Notes: a model not told the origin generated them from the sequence alone. A stretch of DNA of 60,001 nucleotides from Mariniphaga sp. (GCA_019429205.1 JAHYIT010000016.1:1-60001); one strand, 5' to 3'. Shown: positions 23,473-33,858, numbered from the stretch's first letter. Numbers and translations are program-made.

Positions 23473-26400
23473 TTATCCTCCCCAACTCGGCTGAACAGTA
23501 CTTCCCCTTTCTTCGTGATTTTCAATGTGAAGGTGCACATCAATCTCCTGCTGCATCTCTTCCACATGTGAAATAACGCCAACGATGCGGTTTTCTTTTC
23601 TGAGGGTTTTAAGGGTATCGAAAACTACGTTCAGTGATTCTTTGTCGAGCGAGCCAAAACCTTCATCTAAAAAGAAAAAGTTCTGGTTCGATTCGGTGAT
23701 TTTCTGGATATTGTCGGCCAGTGCCAGTGCCAGCGACAAGGCCGCCTGAAATGTTTGCCCACCGGAGAGCGTTTTTACACTTCTGATTTTGCCGCCATTC
23801 ATAAAATCGCGCACCTGAAAATTGTTGTCGGGCGTGATTTCCAAACTCAGCTTTTGCCTGGTCAACTGGAAGAAACGGTCGTTGGCGGCATTGCATAAAT
23901 TCTGTAGATAAACCGACGAGATGTAATTCACAAACCCGCTGGCCTTAAAAAGTGATTTCATCGTTTTGATGTTTTCCGCACGCAGTTCCAGTTTTTCGAA
24001 TTCTTTCCGAAGCAATTCCTGGCTTTCCAAATCTTTCTGAAGTTTTTTAAACAGTTCGGCTGTTTTACCCTTTTCCTGATCTTTATGTGAAATCTGTTCC
24101 TTCAGCAATAAAATTTCATGAATAAGTTTTTTGTGTAATTCAGCATCATATTTCCGCTCCCCCATTTCATTCTGAAGTTGTTCATACAAAGATTTGCTTC
24201 GCAGCAATTGGTCTTTAAAACTGGTAACCTTTTGTTTTTCAACCTCTGTATTCAAAGGTTGCGAAAGAATCTGAACTACCTCATCAACAGACTGAAAGGA
24301 AGATTCCGTCAACTGTTGATCCACACGTTTTTTGAGCGATTCAATGGTTGCCTGATCCTGTTCCAGTTCCCTCAGATTTGTTTTCAGACTTCCACTCAGG
24401 ATGTCTTTTTGTTTGCTTCGCTCCTGCAGGGAGGCTGATTTTTCTGTAAATTCTTTTTCAATCCGGTGGTGCTCGTTCATCAAATCCGTCTTTTCTTGTT
24501 CTATCCGATCGACCGGCGTTTGCTTGTAATCTTCCGGTTGAACCAACTGAAGCTGACCAGCCGCAGTCTTTAACTCAGTTTGATGCACCGTAAGCGACTT
24601 GTCTATTTTTTCCAGCTCTGCCTGATAACGTTCCTTGTTCTTTTCTTCACCTGTGAGTTTTTTGGTTGCGCTCTCCAAAGTTTTCTCATGTTCTTTTAAC
24701 TCACCCTGAATACGTTTGGCCTCCCGGAAAGCTTCATCCAACTCTTTTTCTTCCCGGTATTTTTCCCAGGCAAACCTTTCGGTATGAGCGCATATTTGTC
24801 GCAGTTGTTCCTTTTTCTTTTCCTTGAATTCTTTTTGGTTTCGCTGAACAGTTTGCTGCTGGTTATCGAGAATATTCAACCGGCTGTTCAACTCCGATAT
24901 TTGTTCCAGTTGCTGTTCAAAAGCCCGTTGTTTTGCAGTCAGCTCAGCCAGTGCATCGTTAATATCTTCCGTTTTAAAAAGTTCCGGATGATGCACTGAT
25001 CCGCAAAGCGGACACTGTTTCCCCTCTTCCAGTTCTTCGGCATAGGTTTTCAACTGTGCCCTTACCTTAAAATGACTTTCCTGCTCATTCAGTGCCTTTT
25101 GTTTTTCCTTAATTTTTTGCGTTTCAGCTTTTAGGTGCCGGATACAGGTTTCATAATCGGCATCTTTTTGAAGCCCTTCAAAAACCGGTGCGGTTAAAAT
25201 TTGGGACACTGCTTCCCTGGTTTCCTGTTCCTGCTGAGCATATTTTCCAATTTCCTTTTCGGTTTCATGAAGTTGCTTTTCCAGATTGTGTTTTTGGATG
25301 TGCCAGGCCCTGATTGTTGACAGCAATTCCAAATCAGGAATTTTGCCGCGTTCTTCTTTTATCGTCTCTTCAAGTTGCTGTTTTTCTGTTTTCAGCTTTT
25401 CAAGCTGATGAATATTAGCACTCAAAACTTCTTTACCTTTCAGATAACGGGTTTGCTCGCCGGCAATCATTTCTTCCAGATTTTTCATCTGTACCAGGCG
25501 GGATAACTCTTCCGCTTTTTTCTTCAAATCTTCCCGTTTTTCAAAAGCCGGTTTCATTTCTTCGAGCAGCTTTTCGAGCCGTTCAATTTCAACCTTTTCT
25601 GATTTTAATTTCTCACTGTCAATACGAATCTGCTTTTCACGTTCTTCCTGTTTTTTCTGATTTTCATGCAACGAATTCAGCAGGTGTTTAAACCGGAACA
25701 CACACTGCTCGTAACGGGATATTTTCTTTTCAAGCGCCTGAAATTCAGGCTCCTGTTCCTGAAGCTTTTTATGTTCTTTTTCAGCTTCAATTTTCTTTCG
25801 GATTAATTCCTGCAATTTCCGAAGTTGTTCTTCCGCTTTCTGATTTTCAGCAAGAATTCGGTTCTGTTCTTTTAATTCCTCTTCCAGCTTTGTTAACAGC
25901 GCCTGATAAACATTTACCTGTTCGGGATCAACAGCCCCAAGTTGTTTCAACTGTCCTTCAATATTTTGTTTTTGTTCATTGTTTTTGGATTCCAGCGAGG
26001 CAACTTTGTAATAAAACTCAAACTTCCCCAGGTTGAAAAGCTCCTTCATCATTTGGGTGCGGTCCTTATTTCCCAGTTGCAGAAACTCCTGAAACTGTCC
26101 CTGCGGAATAATGATGGTACGTTTGAAGTTGTCGTAACTTAATCCGATGGCCTGTTCCAGCGCGTCATTTTCAATGGGTCGCCATTCATTGTCCTCTTTT
26201 TGATATGCAGACCGGTCAAGCGTTTTTACATCTTCAAACTTTTTGCTGTTACGCCTGCCTTTTACTATTGCCCGGTAAGCAGTTTGTTCCCTGCCAGTTT
26301 CAAAAATAAAGTCGATGAGCAATTCGTTCGATTTCAGGTTCATCATGTTGTAATACCGGTTGTCGCCCGAAAGATTCAGGCGGTCGGTTCGACCGTAAAC

Positions 26401-26553
26401 GGCAAAAGTAATGGCTTCCAGAATCGATGATTTCCCGCTGCCCACGGTTCCGAAAATGCCAAACAGGCCGGCGGCGGTTAATTTGGTAAAATCGATGGTC
26501 TGTTTTTCCTGGTAGGAATACAGGCCTTTTATGGTTAATTGTACAGGTATCAT
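23473..26553 (-). CDS. sbcC: SbcC exonuclease subunit (Rad50-like ATPase)
   Basis: A 1026-residue SMC-like ATPase that works with SbcD to cleave DNA hairpins and blocked ends. N-terminal Walker A is GTVGSGKSS (about residues 35-43). Two long coiled coils flank the zinc hook CPLC (about residue 512), and the C-terminal half has the signature LSGGQTFQAAL and Walker B FFFLDEGFGSLDKESL. The length is typical. Downstream of sbcD on the same strand but separated by 127 bases containing palindromic repeats, rather than overlapping it as usual. Confidence 0.95.
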   Translation of the reverse strand: MIPVQLTIKGLYSYQEKQTIDFTKLTAAGLFGIFGTVGSGKSSILEAITFAVYGRTDRLNLSGDNRYYNMMNLKSNELLIDFIFETGREQTAYRAIVKGRRNSKKFEDVKTLDRSAYQKEDNEWRPIENDALEQAIGLSYDNFKRTIIIPQGQFQEFLQLGNKDRTQMMKELFNLGKFEFYYKVASLESKNNEQKQNIEGQLKQLGAVDPEQVNVYQALLTKLEEELKEQNRILAENQKAEEQLRKLQELIRKKIEAEKEHKKLQEQEPEFQALEKKISRYEQCVFRFKHLLNSLHENQKKQEEREKQIRIDSEKLKSEKVEIERLEKLLEEMKPAFEKREDLKKKAEELSRLVQMKNLEEMIAGEQTRYLKGKEVLSANIHQLEKLKTEKQQLEETIKEERGKIPDLELLSTIRAWHIQKHNLEKQLHETEKEIGKYAQQEQETREAVSQILTAPVFEGLQKDADYETCIRHLKAETQKIKEKQKALNEQESHFKVRAQLKTYAEELEEGKQCPLCGSVHHPELFKTEDINDALAELTAKQRAFEQQLEQISELNSRLNILDNQQQTVQRNQKEFKEKKKEQLRQICAHTERFAWEKYREEKELDEAFREAKRIQGELKEHEKTLESATKKLTGEEKNKERYQAELEKIDKSLTVHQTELKTAAGQLQLVQPEDYKQTPVDRIEQEKTDLMNEHHRIEKEFTEKSASLQERSKQKDILSGSLKTNLRELEQDQATIESLKKRVDQQLTESSFQSVDEVVQILSQPLNTEVEKQKVTSFKDQLLRSKSLYEQLQNEMGERKYDAELHKKLIHEILLLKEQISHKDQEKGKTAELFKKLQKDLESQELLRKEFEKLELRAENIKTMKSLFKASGFVNYISSVYLQNLCNAANDRFFQLTRQKLSLEITPDNNFQVRDFMNGGKIRSVKTLSGGQTFQAALSLALALADNIQKITESNQNFFFLDEGFGSLDKESLNVVFDTLKTLRKENRIVGVISHVEEMQQEIDVHLHIENHEERGSTVQPSWGG

Positions 26554-26579
26554 TGTTTATTTTTTTGCCATTGATTACT

Positions 26580-26674
26580 CAGATGAATACAGATTAATTT
26601 TACTATTCCGCCACAGATTGCACAAATGAACACAGATTAATTTTTTCTCTGTGAAAATCTGTGTTATCTGTGGC
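26580..26674. repeat. Direct and inverted repeats between sbcD and sbcC
   Basis: A 22-bp near-direct repeat lies at 26580-26601 and 26623-26644 (core ACAGATTAATTTT). GCCACAGAT (26610-26618) pairs with ATCTGTGGC (26666-26674), and CACAGATT (26631-26638) with AATCTGTG (26656-26663), giving a long hairpin. Related ACAGATTAAC-type repeats are common between Bacteroidota genes in my memory; I cannot confirm a family. Confidence 0.65.
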
Positions 26675-26680
26675 ATTTCT

Positions 26681-27901
26681 TTAATCATCTTCCGCCAGAA
26701 TCTCCTTAAACAAATTCATCAAATCTTCTCCCGGCTCCTGCCCTTTTTCGTGTTTAAAATAGTCGCAAAAAAGTTCTTCCATGCTTTGGTTCAGGTCAAT
26801 TTGCTTTTGCCGGCTGCCCAGCAGACTTTCGGCATCGGTTACTTCGGGGATAATGGCAACTATTCCGGAATGAACGGCATTTAGGCTTCTTCGTTCCATT
26901 GCTGTTAAAAATGTTTTGGTTACCAATGTCAGTTCAATCAGTGCGTCCTGATTTTCGGTCAGCCACTGAAGGGCCTCTTCCAATCCTTCCGCACGTTTTC
27001 GCAGCAACCGTTTTCCGCTGATTAGTTCAACCTCCCGCACTTTGGCCGTTTCGCCCGGTTCAGCTTCAATAATTAAAACATACTTTTTCTGATTAGCTTC
27101 GGCAAAACTGTACGATAATGGACTGCCGCCATAATAAACCGGACAGGGTTTTTCACCAACACAATGCATCCTGTGCAGGTGCCCCAGCGCGGTATATTGA
27201 ATTTGTTTTGGAATATTTTCGGTGTAAACCGCCTGCGCCCCGCCCACGTGTAAAATGGGCTTTTCCTCCTCCGGTTCTTCCGGTAGTTCGTCGCCTTTTT
27301 TTACCATAAACAGATGCGACACCAGAATATTCACACCTGTTTCATCACAATATTGTTCAGCCAATTGTTGCCATTTTTCATGAAGGACAGTCCGTAACTC
27401 CTCTTCGCTGTTTTCCTGTCCGAGAAAAGTTTTCAGCCGGTATTCATTGGCGTAAGATGTGTGCAAAATCCGCAGCGGAATGTTTGTTTCGGGAAGCTGT
27501 AATTCCAGAAAACCTTCGTCGCTTTGCAAAACTTTGAGGCCGGAATCCAGTTCAAACGGAACGACTACCGAATTGGGATAACCGGCAAAGATAATTCCGC
27601 ATTCCCGGGCCAGCGGGTCGGGCGCTTCAATGCGGTCGGGCGAGTCGTGGTTGCCGGCAATGGCAATCACCGGACGCTTTCCGTCGGCTGCCAAACGTTT
27701 TAAGGTTTTGTAAAACAGGTCAACCGCTTCGGTAGGCGGATTAAACGTATCGAACAAATCGCCCGCCACCAGCACGGCATCCACCTGTTCCCGTTCGGCA
27801 ATTTCGCAAATTTCCTGCAAAACAGCCTGTTGCTCTTCCATTCGTGGAAAATCATCGAGCCGTTTGCCAAGGTGCCAGTCGGAAGTATGGAGTAGTTTCA
27901 T
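26681..27901 (-). CDS. sbcD: SbcD exonuclease subunit
   Basis: A 406-residue calcineurin-like metallophosphoesterase, the nuclease subunit of SbcCD (Mre11-like). Phosphoesterase motifs in order: HTSDWHLGKRL (residues 5-15), VAGDLFDT, and AGNHDSP; the later histidine segments SHLFM and GHLHRMH complete the metal site. It starts four bases after the pepD stop, so pepD, sbcD and probably sbcC form one transcription unit. Confidence 0.95.
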   Translation of the reverse strand: MKLLHTSDWHLGKRLDDFPRMEEQQAVLQEICEIAEREQVDAVLVAGDLFDTFNPPTEAVDLFYKTLKRLAADGKRPVIAIAGNHDSPDRIEAPDPLARECGIIFAGYPNSVVVPFELDSGLKVLQSDEGFLELQLPETNIPLRILHTSYANEYRLKTFLGQENSEEELRTVLHEKWQQLAEQYCDETGVNILVSHLFMVKKGDELPEEPEEEKPILHVGGAQAVYTENIPKQIQYTALGHLHRMHCVGEKPCPVYYGGSPLSYSFAEANQKKYVLIIEAEPGETAKVREVELISGKRLLRKRAEGLEEALQWLTENQDALIELTLVTKTFLTAMERRSLNAVHSGIVAIIPEVTDAESLLGSRQKQIDLNQSMEELFCDYFKHEKGQEPGEDLMNLFKEILAEDD

Positions 27902-27905
27902 TTCG

Positions 27906-29372
27906 CTATTTCTTCGGAATATTTTCCAGCGTGGCCACCAGAAAATCCCAGAATTTCTGCACCGTTTTTATGTTCACCTTTTCATCGGGTGAATGCGGGA
28001 AACGGATGGTCGGGCCAAAGGAAATCATGTCCCAGTGTGGATATTTTCCGCCCAGGATTCCACATTCCAGTCCGGCATGAATGGCTTTAATTTCGGGAAT
28101 CTTACCAAATTTTTTGTTGTAAACTTCCTGCATGGTTTTCAAAATAGGCGAATCCATATTGGGTTTCCATCCCGGATATTTACCTGAAAACGAAACCAGG
28201 GCGCCGGCCAGTTCAAATACCGCCTTAATACGTGAACCCAGTTCTTCTTTGGCCGAATCCACCGAACTGCGCATCAAACAGGCGGCGCTTACTGTTTTGG
28301 CTTTGGTATCCGATTTTACAATGGCCAGGTTCGACGATGTTTCCACCAGGCCTTCCATGCTGTCGCTCATGCGAATAACTCCGTTAGGACAGGCAAGTAC
28401 CGCAAGCGTCAGATTTTTCTGCATTTTTTCATCCATAATTGCGGAGGGCAGTCCGGCCTCTTTCACTTCCACTTTCAAATCGGGCTCCGTGGCTGAAAGT
28501 TCTCGTTTTACGGTTTCCGCCAATTCATCCACCAGGGCTACAAAATCGCCCGTACTCGCTTCGCTCACGGCAACAGTACCAAATGCTTCACGCGGGATGG
28601 CGTTGCGTAAACTTCCGCCATCAATGGAAACGAGACGCGCCCCCAGTTTTTCCTGTGCTGCATGTAAAATCCGGAAGAAGACCTTGATGGCATTTCCACG
28701 CTGCAACGGAATGTCGATTCCCGAGTGGCCACCTTTCATACCGGAAATATTCAGGTTGAAAGCCATAAAACCGGCAGGAATTTCTTCTTCTTCGTAATTA
28801 AAAAGAACATTGACGTCTTCGCCGCCGGCACACCCAACATACAACTCACCTTCGTCTTCCGAGTCGGTATTGATTAAAATATCGCCCTGCAAAACTCCGG
28901 GTTTCAATCCGTTGGCGCCATCCATCCCGGTTTCTTCGGTAGCGGTAAGCAACACCTCAACCGGCCCGTGTTTCAGGTTATTAGATGCCAAAACAGCCAG
29001 CGCCGATGACACCCCGATTCCGTTATCGGCACCCAGTGTGGTTCCGTTTGCGGTAACCCAATCTCCATCCACAAAAGCTTCAATGGGATCGGCAGTAAAG
29101 TCGTGTTTTTTGTCGCTGTTTTTTTGTGGAACCATATCGAGGTGCCCCTGCAGAATAACCCCTTTGCAGTTTTCCATTCCGGGGGTAGCATGCTTCCGAA
29201 TGATTATATTTCCTGCTTCGTCTTTAATGGTTTCCAAACCCAGGTTTTTGCCAAAATTCACTGCCCATTCCTGAATCTGTTCTTCGTGATTTGAAGGACG
29301 GGGAATAGCCAGCATCTGGTCGAAAATACGCCATACTTCCAATGGCTTTAGGTTTTGTATTTCATTGCTCAT
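27906..29372 (-). CDS. pepD: Aminoacyl-histidine dipeptidase
   Basis: A 488-residue M20-family metallopeptidase (beta-Ala-His dipeptidase) that hydrolyses dipeptides such as Xaa-His in the cytoplasm. Zinc-ligand segments are in order: LQGHLDMV, LGADNGIG, TATEETGMDG, and LINTDSEDEG; the C-terminal IHAGLECG carries the last histidine. Length is right for PepD. No signal peptide. It is the first gene of the sbcDC unit; the peptidase and DNA-repair functions have no known link. Confidence 0.93.
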   Translation of the reverse strand: MSNEIQNLKPLEVWRIFDQMLAIPRPSNHEEQIQEWAVNFGKNLGLETIKDEAGNIIIRKHATPGMENCKGVILQGHLDMVPQKNSDKKHDFTADPIEAFVDGDWVTANGTTLGADNGIGVSSALAVLASNNLKHGPVEVLLTATEETGMDGANGLKPGVLQGDILINTDSEDEGELYVGCAGGEDVNVLFNYEEEEIPAGFMAFNLNISGMKGGHSGIDIPLQRGNAIKVFFRILHAAQEKLGARLVSIDGGSLRNAIPREAFGTVAVSEASTGDFVALVDELAETVKRELSATEPDLKVEVKEAGLPSAIMDEKMQKNLTLAVLACPNGVIRMSDSMEGLVETSSNLAIVKSDTKAKTVSAACLMRSSVDSAKEELGSRIKAVFELAGALVSFSGKYPGWKPNMDSPILKTMQEVYNKKFGKIPEIKAIHAGLECGILGGKYPHWDMISFGPTIRFPHSPDEKVNIKTVQKFWDFLVATLENIPKK

Positions 29373-29468
29373 AAAATAAATTTTTTAAGCTGTTGTAATT
29401 AAAAGCATAAAATTAAGGATTAAGAATCCAAAACTGATAAGATTCAAGATTTTATTCGATATAATTAA

Positions 29469-29476
29469 TATTTTTG
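29469..29476 (+). promoter_or_regulatory. Candidate promoter of the peptide transporter
   Basis: TATTTTTG, an exact TAnnTTTG box, is 34 bases before the start codon. A clear TTTG -33 element is not visible. Confidence 0.4.
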
Positions 29477-29510
29477 CGCTTACAAATAAACTTTAAATCT
29501 TATCATCGTT

Positions 29511-31040
29511 ATGAGCACTAACAAAGACAAGGCCTTCTTTGGACATCCCGTTGGCCTATCCACTCTTTTTGCCAGTGAAATGTGGGAACGTTTCAGCTAT
29601 TACGGAATGCGTGCACTATTAGTTCTCTTCTTAACCGCAACCTTTGCCTCCGGGGGTTTTGAAATGGCAGAACTCGATGCATTTACCATTTATGGTATTT
29701 TTACCGGGTTGGTTTATGTAACGCCTATTATTGGAGGCATTTTAGCTGATAAGATTTTGGGCCAGCGAAAAACCATTTACATAGGTGGTCTGACGATGGC
29801 AATAGGCCAGTTTTTACTTTCGGCCAGTGCCTGGCTTTTCGAGTCGGGAGCTGATATGGGTTTTCGGCAAACCTTATTTTTTGCCGGTTTAGGTATCCTG
29901 ATACTGGGAAATGGATTTTTCAAACCGAACATATCCACAATGGTGGGTGAATTGTATGATAATAACGACCCGCGCAAAGATGGAGGTTTTACCATTTTTT
30001 ATATGGGAATAAATATCGGGGCATTCTTTTCTCCGTTAGTTGCCGGAAAATTGGGTGAGCAGGTGGCCTGGCAATATGGTTTTCTTGCCGCAGGTGTGGG
30101 AATGCTAATCGGAACAACTTGGTTTCTGTTCCGCAGCCACACACTCGGGCCAATAGGAATGCCGCCGAAAGTAAAATTAGAACGCGTGCGGTTAGCCATT
30201 AAAGACTGGTTCGATATTTTACTGTATGTGTTGGGTATCACTGCCCTGGTTTTTGGTATCATTTTAGGTTGGAATATCCTCCCATCAGGAATTAACACTG
30301 CAATTATTTATGTTGTTGGTATTGGCGGTGTTCTTTACCTCATATCCAGCATAATAAAGGGCACTTCAGGAAAAACTGAATGGTCGCGTGTAGGAGTTAT
30401 TTTAGTGCTTGCGGTTTTTAATATCTTTTTCTGGAGCGGATTTGAACAAGCAGGTACCACATTTAATGTTTTCGCACGGGACAATACCATGCGGATGATT
30501 GGGAACTGGGAAATACCGGCAAGCTGGTTTCAGAGTATCAATGCATTTTATATTGTAGCATTCGCACCCCTTTTCAGTATTTTATGGGTAAAGCTGGACA
30601 AGGCAGGACTGAACCCAAACACCCCGATGAAATTTGCATGGGGCATGACTTTGCTATCCCTGGGATTTGTTGTGATGGCCATTGCGTACGGAAAATCTAC
30701 AGCAGGAGGGCAGTTGCTATTGATAAGCCCACTTTGGCTGACACTGGTTTATTTGCTTCATACCTTCGGTGAGTTGTGCTTGTCACCCATTGGTCTTTCT
30801 ATGGTAACCAAACTCTCACCACCAAAATTAGTATCGACAATGATGGGTGTTTGGATGGGCTCCTTTGCGGCAGGTAATTTTGTTGCATCACAGATGAAAG
30901 CCATTTCATTACGCCTGGCAGATACTTTAGGAACAGAGGTTCAGGTTTTCTGGTTAATTGCTATCCAGTCTGGAATTATTGCATTAATCCTGATTATCCT
31001 TTCACCATGGCTTAAACGTATGATGCATGGCATCAAATAG
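29511..31040 (+). CDS. POT/PTR family proton-coupled peptide transporter
   Basis: A 509-residue inner-membrane protein with about 12-14 hydrophobic helices. The family motif ExxERF is present in EMWERFSYYG (residues 23-32), which couples proton and peptide movement. The FYMGINIGAFFSP segment is the second PTR signature. It imports di- and tripeptides; pepD on the opposite strand, 138 bases away, is a functional match but divergently transcribed. Monocistronic, ending in a strong terminator. Confidence 0.95.
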   Translation: MSTNKDKAFFGHPVGLSTLFASEMWERFSYYGMRALLVLFLTATFASGGFEMAELDAFTIYGIFTGLVYVTPIIGGILADKILGQRKTIYIGGLTMAIGQFLLSASAWLFESGADMGFRQTLFFAGLGILILGNGFFKPNISTMVGELYDNNDPRKDGGFTIFYMGINIGAFFSPLVAGKLGEQVAWQYGFLAAGVGMLIGTTWFLFRSHTLGPIGMPPKVKLERVRLAIKDWFDILLYVLGITALVFGIILGWNILPSGINTAIIYVVGIGGVLYLISSIIKGTSGKTEWSRVGVILVLAVFNIFFWSGFEQAGTTFNVFARDNTMRMIGNWEIPASWFQSINAFYIVAFAPLFSILWVKLDKAGLNPNTPMKFAWGMTLLSLGFVVMAIAYGKSTAGGQLLLISPLWLTLVYLLHTFGELCLSPIGLSMVTKLSPPKLVSTMMGVWMGSFAAGNFVASQMKAISLRLADTLGTEVQVFWLIAIQSGIIALILIILSPWLKRMMHGIK

Positions 31041-31062
31041 AATATTTTTTTTATTAAAGAAA

Positions 31063-31098
31063 AGCCCCGGTCATTTTAACCGGGGCCTTTTTTTTTTA
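31063..31098 (+). terminator. Rho-independent terminator of the peptide transporter gene
   Basis: GCCCCGGT (31064-31071) pairs with ACCGGGGC (31079-31086), followed by ten or more T. The strongest terminator in the window. Confidence 0.85.
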
Positions 31099-31150
31099 TT
31101 GAATTTAAATTTCAAAAAATACTTTCTGTTTAATTCGGTTAACGTTTAAG

Positions 31151-32257
31151 TCATTTTTTATAAATTGATTTTACAGCGCCGGTTTCGGGAAAAAACTCAA
31201 TGCCATATTCACCAAACAGTAATTCCTCCGGAACCGGAGCAACCTGCCCGAACTGTGCCATAAAGGTACGCGCTGTCGCAATGGTTTTCAATTCATAAAC
31301 CAAACTTATATTGACTATGGCAGGCATTCGGTAAAACACTCTGCTTTCCCCGGCACCAGGATTTTCAGATCCTGTCAGTTCGGAATATCTTGAAATCAAT
31401 TCTTTTTCAGGTTCAACCCGAACAGTTACCGGCTTTCCTGAAAGATCGGACGCAGGAAGAACACCGGCATCTTCTGAAAACCGGAAAACCACTTCTCCCC
31501 TTTCGGCAGCGGAGGTTGGAACAAAATCGAAACTGAATTTTTCAGTTTGGTAAGTAGTGCGCCCAACAAACAAACTCAGATAATTTTTTTCTATTTGTTT
31601 CAATTCTTTCAAGCTTGTGTTGTAAGCCTCGCCATCCGGATGAAATTCATCCATTAACCCGGCCACCATGTGATATCGTGCCAACCTGCATTCAAGAATC
31701 CGTTCAGCCGCAGCCGCAGCTTTTCGTTCTGTGCTTACACGGGTTATCCTGAAATTATTGGCTGAATCACCCGGTGCATAAACGGGTGAATGGTTAAAAT
31801 CAGCAAAAGAAAAACCATCAGCTTTTCCTGGTGAGCCGCTCATATTATTTGTTTTAACCTGTTGTAATTCATTTGCAGAGGCACCGGAATTTATTCCGGC
31901 AAGAATACCATCAGCAGTTAAATTAACCAAAAATGCTGCGTCTCCCATGGCCTTATAAACCTGATTGGGATCAGGCTCAGCAAACGTTTCAAGGTTCACC
32001 TCATCAATAAACCAATTTACTGAAGCACGGTTTTTTGCATCGGTAATTCCAAGCAATTGTTCCGCAAAAGAAGCATAGGGACCAGGTTCGAAAGATTCCT
32101 TTACAGCTTTCACTTTTATTCTCAATCCTGTTCGGGGCAAGGCATAGGTAATTCCTTCCTGGAATGTGGGCACAACGGTTTCATCTCCTCTACTGCGCCG
32201 CTGCCCGAATACGGGCAAAGCCAGCAATATGGCAAGTACAATTGTAAGTATTCTCAT
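31151..32257 (-). CDS. DUF4831 family exported protein
   Basis: A 368-residue protein with a Sec signal peptide (MRILTIVLAILLALPVFG, cleaved before Q19). The mature N-terminus has the family pattern ITYALPRTGLRIKVKA and PGPYASFAEQLLGI. The rest is beta-rich and unremarkable. It would sit in the periplasm or outer membrane. The function of DUF4831 is unknown to me; members are widespread in Bacteroidota. Monocistronic. Confidence 0.88.
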   Translation of the reverse strand: MRILTIVLAILLALPVFGQRRSRGDETVVPTFQEGITYALPRTGLRIKVKAVKESFEPGPYASFAEQLLGITDAKNRASVNWFIDEVNLETFAEPDPNQVYKAMGDAAFLVNLTADGILAGINSGASANELQQVKTNNMSGSPGKADGFSFADFNHSPVYAPGDSANNFRITRVSTERKAAAAAERILECRLARYHMVAGLMDEFHPDGEAYNTSLKELKQIEKNYLSLFVGRTTYQTEKFSFDFVPTSAAERGEVVFRFSEDAGVLPASDLSGKPVTVRVEPEKELISRYSELTGSENPGAGESRVFYRMPAIVNISLVYELKTIATARTFMAQFGQVAPVPEELLFGEYGIEFFPETGAVKSIYKK

Positions 32258-32346
32258 TTTTTCTGAATTTATTTTAAAACCTAAAAATAGAATTTATATT
32301 TTGGAACGCCACAACCTTTTTTGCTTTTAGCCAAATTGAAAACGAT

Positions 32347-33858
32347 CTAACCCAAATCAAAAAAGGCTTTCCCCAAATAATCTGTGATATCGCCGGCAAT
32401 CAGTGCATGTTCCGATTGTTTGCCAGCAGCTATGTCGCCGGCAAGTCCATGTAGAAAAACACCTGCAATAGCAGCATTTTCAGGTGGAATGCGTTGTGCA
32501 AGCAATCCGAGAATGATCCCGGTAAGTGAATCGCCACTTCCGGCAGTGGCCATTCCGGGATTTCCGGTGGAATTGAAATACACTTTCCCGTTTGGCAAGG
32601 CAATGGCAGTAAATGCACCCTTCAACACAATAGTCACCTTTAATTCCCAGGCCATTTGTATCTGTTTCTGAATCCGTTCCCACGAATTAGCCGTTTCGCC
32701 AGCCAGCCGTTTGAATTCTCCGGGATGCGGAGTCAGAATGGAATTTTCCGGCAAATCATTCAGCCACTCTTTGTTTTCCGAAAGAATATTCAATGCATCG
32801 GCATCGAGAACCAATGGAACTTTTGCCTTTTCAAGGAGTTCTTTTAAAGCCTTTTTAGTATTGCTCTTCATACCGATTCCCGGACCTGCGCCAATTGCAG
32901 AAAAAGGTGATAAATCCGGAACGCCGGTAAAAATGGAGTCGTGATCATCAATATTGACCATGGCTTCCGGAACGGCAGTTTGTATTATGGAATAACCGAA
33001 ATGCGGCACATGGGCAGTTAACAAGCCAACTCCCGAACGCAAACAAGCTTTTGAAGCCAACACCGAAGCTCCCATTTTTCCGTAACTTCCGGCAATAAGC
33101 AGGGCATGACCGAAAGTTCCCTTGTGGGCAAATTTCGATCGGGCAGGAATCATTTCTTTCACATCTCTTTTTTCAATAAAATGAAAATTGGAAGGCGTTT
33201 GTGCAATTCCTTCAGGATGCAAACCGATGGGAAGTACATCCCATTTTCCGGTAAACATTTCGTTTTCGGCAAAAAGAAAACTGATTTTCGGGAACTGAAA
33301 AGTGAGGGTATAATCGGCCCGGACAATATTCTCCCGGATATTTTCTGAATTATCTTCACCCATCAATCCGCTGGGAATGTCAATGGCAACAGTGGTATTG
33401 GACAGAGCATTTATTTTACTCACAATTTCTGCCGGCAGTCCTTCAAGTGGGCGGGAAAGCCCGGAACCAAACAATCCGTCGATGAGAACATCTGATGGAT
33501 CTGTTTTAGCAAAATCCTCAACTTGCCTGATTTTCATCAGTTTTACTTTTCCCTGTTCCTCCAGCCGTTTCCAGTTTATGGCAGGAGAACCTCTCAAATC
33601 TTTTCCAAAATTGAGCAGGTAAACTTCGCACTGAAAATCGAGATCGGTCAGTTGCCGGGCAATTGCCAGCGCATCGCCGCCATTGTTGCCGGGACCTGCA
33701 AGAAACACCATTTTTCGTTCGGTGGAAAAACGTTGCACCAGCCAGTTGGTAATTTGCATGGCCGCCCGTTCCATCAAATCAATGTCGGCAATGGGTTCGT
33801 TTTCAATGGTAAATTTATCAATTCCGGCAACTTGTTTTGTTGTAAAAAGTTTCATCAT
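32347..33858 (-). CDS. nnr: Bifunctional NAD(P)H-hydrate epimerase and ADP-dependent dehydratase
   Basis: A 503-residue repair enzyme for hydrated NADH and NADPH. Residues 1 to about 215 are the YjeF_N epimerase domain (AGPGNNGGDALAIAR; DVLIDGLFGSGL; AIDIPSGLMGED). Residues about 225-503 are the ribokinase-like dehydratase: AGSYGKMGAS, LDADALN, LTPHPGEF, and TAGSGDSLTG. Both domains look intact. Cytoplasmic. A TAACTTTG box upstream on this strand (33912-33919) matches the promoter consensus. Confidence 0.95.
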   Translation of the reverse strand: MMKLFTTKQVAGIDKFTIENEPIADIDLMERAAMQITNWLVQRFSTERKMVFLAGPGNNGGDALAIARQLTDLDFQCEVYLLNFGKDLRGSPAINWKRLEEQGKVKLMKIRQVEDFAKTDPSDVLIDGLFGSGLSRPLEGLPAEIVSKINALSNTTVAIDIPSGLMGEDNSENIRENIVRADYTLTFQFPKISFLFAENEMFTGKWDVLPIGLHPEGIAQTPSNFHFIEKRDVKEMIPARSKFAHKGTFGHALLIAGSYGKMGASVLASKACLRSGVGLLTAHVPHFGYSIIQTAVPEAMVNIDDHDSIFTGVPDLSPFSAIGAGPGIGMKSNTKKALKELLEKAKVPLVLDADALNILSENKEWLNDLPENSILTPHPGEFKRLAGETANSWERIQKQIQMAWELKVTIVLKGAFTAIALPNGKVYFNSTGNPGMATAGSGDSLTGIILGLLAQRIPPENAAIAGVFLHGLAGDIAAGKQSEHALIAGDITDYLGKAFFDLG

